Positions 6,149 to 7,326 of a stretch of 7,326 nt of DNA are shown one piece after another. The notes beneath the pieces were generated by a model that ran no database searches, had not been told where the DNA came from, and saw nothing but the letters and a program-made list of their open reading frames with translations. How positions within the stretch are numbered: the stretch's first letter is position 1; each line of letters opens with the position of its first letter. Where the stretch lies: NCBI GenBank assembly GCA_937915335.1, contig CALDLZ010000046.1:1-7326 (forward strand), in the 5' to 3' direction. This stretch comes from an uncultured Faecalibacterium sp. Lineage in GTDB: Bacteria; Bacillota; Clostridia; Oscillospirales; Ruminococcaceae. Both the position numbers and the translations under genes were made by a program.

Positions 6149-6694
6149 ATGCCCCAAAACCGCCGTAATTCCAACAAAACACACAGCATTGCCCTTTCCG
6201 GTCTGTTGTTTGCTCTGGCCATGGCGCTGTCCTTCATCGAGGGCACGCTGGTCATCCCCGGGCTTTTGCCGGGCATGAAGCTGGGTCTGGCGAATATTGT
6301 GGTGATGTATGCGCTGTTCTTCATGGGGCCAAGGCAGGCCTTTGTGCTGGATGTGCTGAAGGCGTTCTTTGTCTTTCTGGTTTCCGGGTGGACGGCGGGC
6401 TTCCTCTCGCTTTGCGGCGGTCTGCTGTCGCTGCTGGTGATGTGGGTGCTCTACTATCACTTTCCGGTGCGGCCCACCTGGTTCATTCTTTCGGTCTGCG
6501 GCGCGCTGGCCCATAACATCGGCCAGCTGCTGGGCGCAAGCGTTATCCTGTCCACGGCCATGTCTCTTTATTACGCACCGGTCATGCTGGTGCTGGGCCT
6601 TGTGATGGGAATGCTCACCAGTGTTACTCTGCGGGCCATGCTGCCCGCTTTGGGGCGGCTGGGATATAATATCCAGGAAAACCGGAAGAGATAA
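6149..6694 (+). CDS. Gx transporter family / 'heptaprenyl diphosphate synthase component I' membrane protein
   Basis: A 181-residue integral membrane protein with about five or six hydrophobic helices (about 13-31, 45-60, 63-79, 83-103, 112-134, 140-160). It fits the Hpre_diP_synt_I/Gx family: PGMKLGLANIVVMY (41-54), FLSLCGGLLSLLVM (85-98), AHNIGQLLGA (121-130) and a YYAPVMLVLGLVMGMLTS end. The old synthase name came from co-occurrence with the real catalytic subunit. The fold resembles the substrate-binding S component of ECF transporters, so small-molecule uptake is a better guess, with the substrate unknown. No synthase motifs (DDxxD) are present. AAGGGAG (6135-6141) lies 7 bases before the ATG, and the gene starts 21 bases after the ABC-F stop, so the two are very probably co-transcribed. 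No clear terminator follows. Confidence 0.88.
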   Translation: MPQNRRNSNKTHSIALSGLLFALAMALSFIEGTLVIPGLLPGMKLGLANIVVMYALFFMGPRQAFVLDVLKAFFVFLVSGWTAGFLSLCGGLLSLLVMWVLYYHFPVRPTWFILSVCGALAHNIGQLLGASVILSTAMSLYYAPVMLVLGLVMGMLTSVTLRAMLPALGRLGYNIQENRKR

Positions 6695-6703
6695 CGTCCC
6701 AGG

Positions 6704-6732
6704 TTGCAACTGCGGCCGGAATCCGATATAAT
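6704..6732 (+). promoter_or_regulatory. Near-consensus sigma-A promoter of lon
   Basis: The -35 box TTGCAA (6704-6709) and a perfect -10 box TATAAT (6727-6732) are separated by exactly 17 bases. Transcription should begin near 6739, giving a leader of about 78 bases. GTTGCAAC (6703-6710), a perfect 8-base palindrome, covers the -35. A small dyad AAAC-N6-GTTT (6738-6751) sits at the predicted start. Either could be an operator. I see no CIRCE or CtsR-type box. Confidence 0.8.
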
Positions 6733-6765
6733 AATTCAAACTCAATTGTTTTACCCGATAAAAAA

Positions 6766-6800
6766 CTGCCCATGGGATTGCGCACTTCGGCGCGGGGCAG
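6766..6800 (+). promoter_or_regulatory. Leader hairpin before the lon ribosome binding site
   Basis: CTGCCC (6766-6771) pairs with GGGCAG (6795-6800). Inside, TGCGC (6779-6783) pairs with GCGCG (6790-6794), counting one T-G pair, around an ACTTCG loop, with seven unpaired bases on the left side. GGGAGG (6803-6808), the Shine-Dalgarno of lon, begins two bases later. The fold could modulate translation by its closeness to the site, but it does not cover it. Confidence 0.5.
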
Positions 6801-6816
6801 CTGGGAGGTTTAGTTT

Positions 6817-7326
6817 ATGTCTGAAAAAGTGACCGTCAAGGTGGAGCGCAACATCCTCCATCTTCCTGCCATCGCCCTGCGGGGGCTGGTGGTGTTCCCC
6901 AACAATCTGCTGCATTTCGAGGTGGGCCGGGAAAAGAGCATTGCCGCCGTGGAGTGGGCTGTGCGCAACAAGTCCAACGTGTTCCTCATTGCCCAGAAGG
7001 ATATGAAATCCGAGGATCCCAAGGCGGAGGAAATGTACCAGTATGGCGTTGTGGCCGAAATCAAGCAGGTGATGCGGGTCTCGGACGATGTGGTGCGCAT
7101 TCTGGTAGAGGGCAAGTTCCGTGCCAAGCGGGTGGAGCTGGATACTGATGGCAGTTTCCTGCTGGCATCGGTGCGTCCGGCCCCTGTGCGCCCCATCAAG
7201 GCCGAGGAAGAGACCGAGGCCGAAGCCCTGCTCCGCAATGTCAAAACGAGCTTTGACGCGGTGCTGTCCATGAACCCCCATATCAGCAAGGATGTGGTGT
7301 TCGCAGTTACCTCCAACAACGATCCG
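6817..7326 (+). CDS. lon: ATP-dependent protease Lon, N-terminal part (3' end outside window)
   Basis: The frame is open from ATG 6817 to the right edge (170 codons), so the gene is cut by the window. The protein begins MSEKVTVKVERN. LPAIALRGLVVFPNNLLHFEVG (16-37), VFLIAQKD (55-62), YGVVAEIKQVMRV (76-88) and VRILVEGKFRAKRVE (93-107) are the classic pattern of the Lon N-terminal substrate-recognition domain. The AAA+ and Ser-Lys protease domains of a full Lon (usually near 800 residues) would lie beyond the window. Lon degrades misfolded and regulatory proteins in the cytosol. Very short LON-domain-only proteins exist, but the frame is still open past the usual middle of the N domain, which favours a full Lon. 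GGGAGG precedes the ATG by 8 bases. It has its own promoter, so it is a separate unit from the Gx run. Confidence 0.9.
   Translation, partial: MSEKVTVKVERNILHLPAIALRGLVVFPNNLLHFEVGREKSIAAVEWAVRNKSNVFLIAQKDMKSEDPKAEEMYQYGVVAEIKQVMRVSDDVVRILVEGKFRAKRVELDTDGSFLLASVRPAPVRPIKAEEETEAEALLRNVKTSFDAVLSMNPHISKDVVFAVTSNNDP

Noticed and set aside
5612..6745. Minus-strand open frame of 377 codons over ABC-F and Gx
   Set aside because: The His/Gln/Arg-rich translation is typical of antisense to GC-rich genes. It overlaps two confident genes and the lon promoter.
6751..7281. Minus-strand open frame of 176 codons opposite lon
   Set aside because: The + strand encodes a clear Lon N domain with promoter and binding site. 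The + frame is easily missed only because it has no stop inside the window.

Overview
The window reads as ordinary chromosome from a gut Firmicute with fairly high GC, most like the Faecalibacterium/Oscillospiraceae group. That assignment is inferred from GC-rich codon use, purine-rich Shine-Dalgarno sites, Firmicute-type promoters and the families present (YjjG-type nucleotidase, YdiF-type ABC-F ATPase, Gx membrane protein, Lon). No phage, insertion sequence, CRISPR array, tRNA or rRNA was seen. All supported genes lie on the + strand.

Layout: (1) The 3' end of a small protein with a CPCPC motif enters from the left edge and is followed by a stem-loop terminator. (2) A clear sigma-A-type promoter (TTGCTG-17-TATACT) starts a three-gene run. 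It holds a HAD phosphatase that probably starts at a TTG codon, a 628-residue membrane-anchored surface protein (SGNH hydrolase, InlB-type repeat, Ig-like segment, long serine-rich tail) and a 73-residue very acidic orphan protein. A hairpin terminator closes it. (3) A second run follows: a YjjG-family nucleotidase, a YdiF-type ABC-F ATPase and a Gx/'heptaprenyl diphosphate synthase component I' membrane protein. The spacings are 45 and 21 bases with no terminator between them. Two short dyads lie just upstream. (4) A near-consensus promoter (TTGCAA-17-TATAAT) and a structured leader precede lon, of which only the first 170 codons are present.

How the genes may work together: group 3 looks like housekeeping (nucleotide-pool cleaning, ribosome-associated ATPase, small-molecule membrane protein). 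Group 2 is the least ordinary part, because it puts a soluble phosphatase, a large extracellular SGNH esterase-like protein and an acidic orphan in one probable transcript. The SGNH protein is the best candidate for new biology, probably in modifying the cell wall or surface glycans. I see no convincing evidence of a wholly new multi-gene system.
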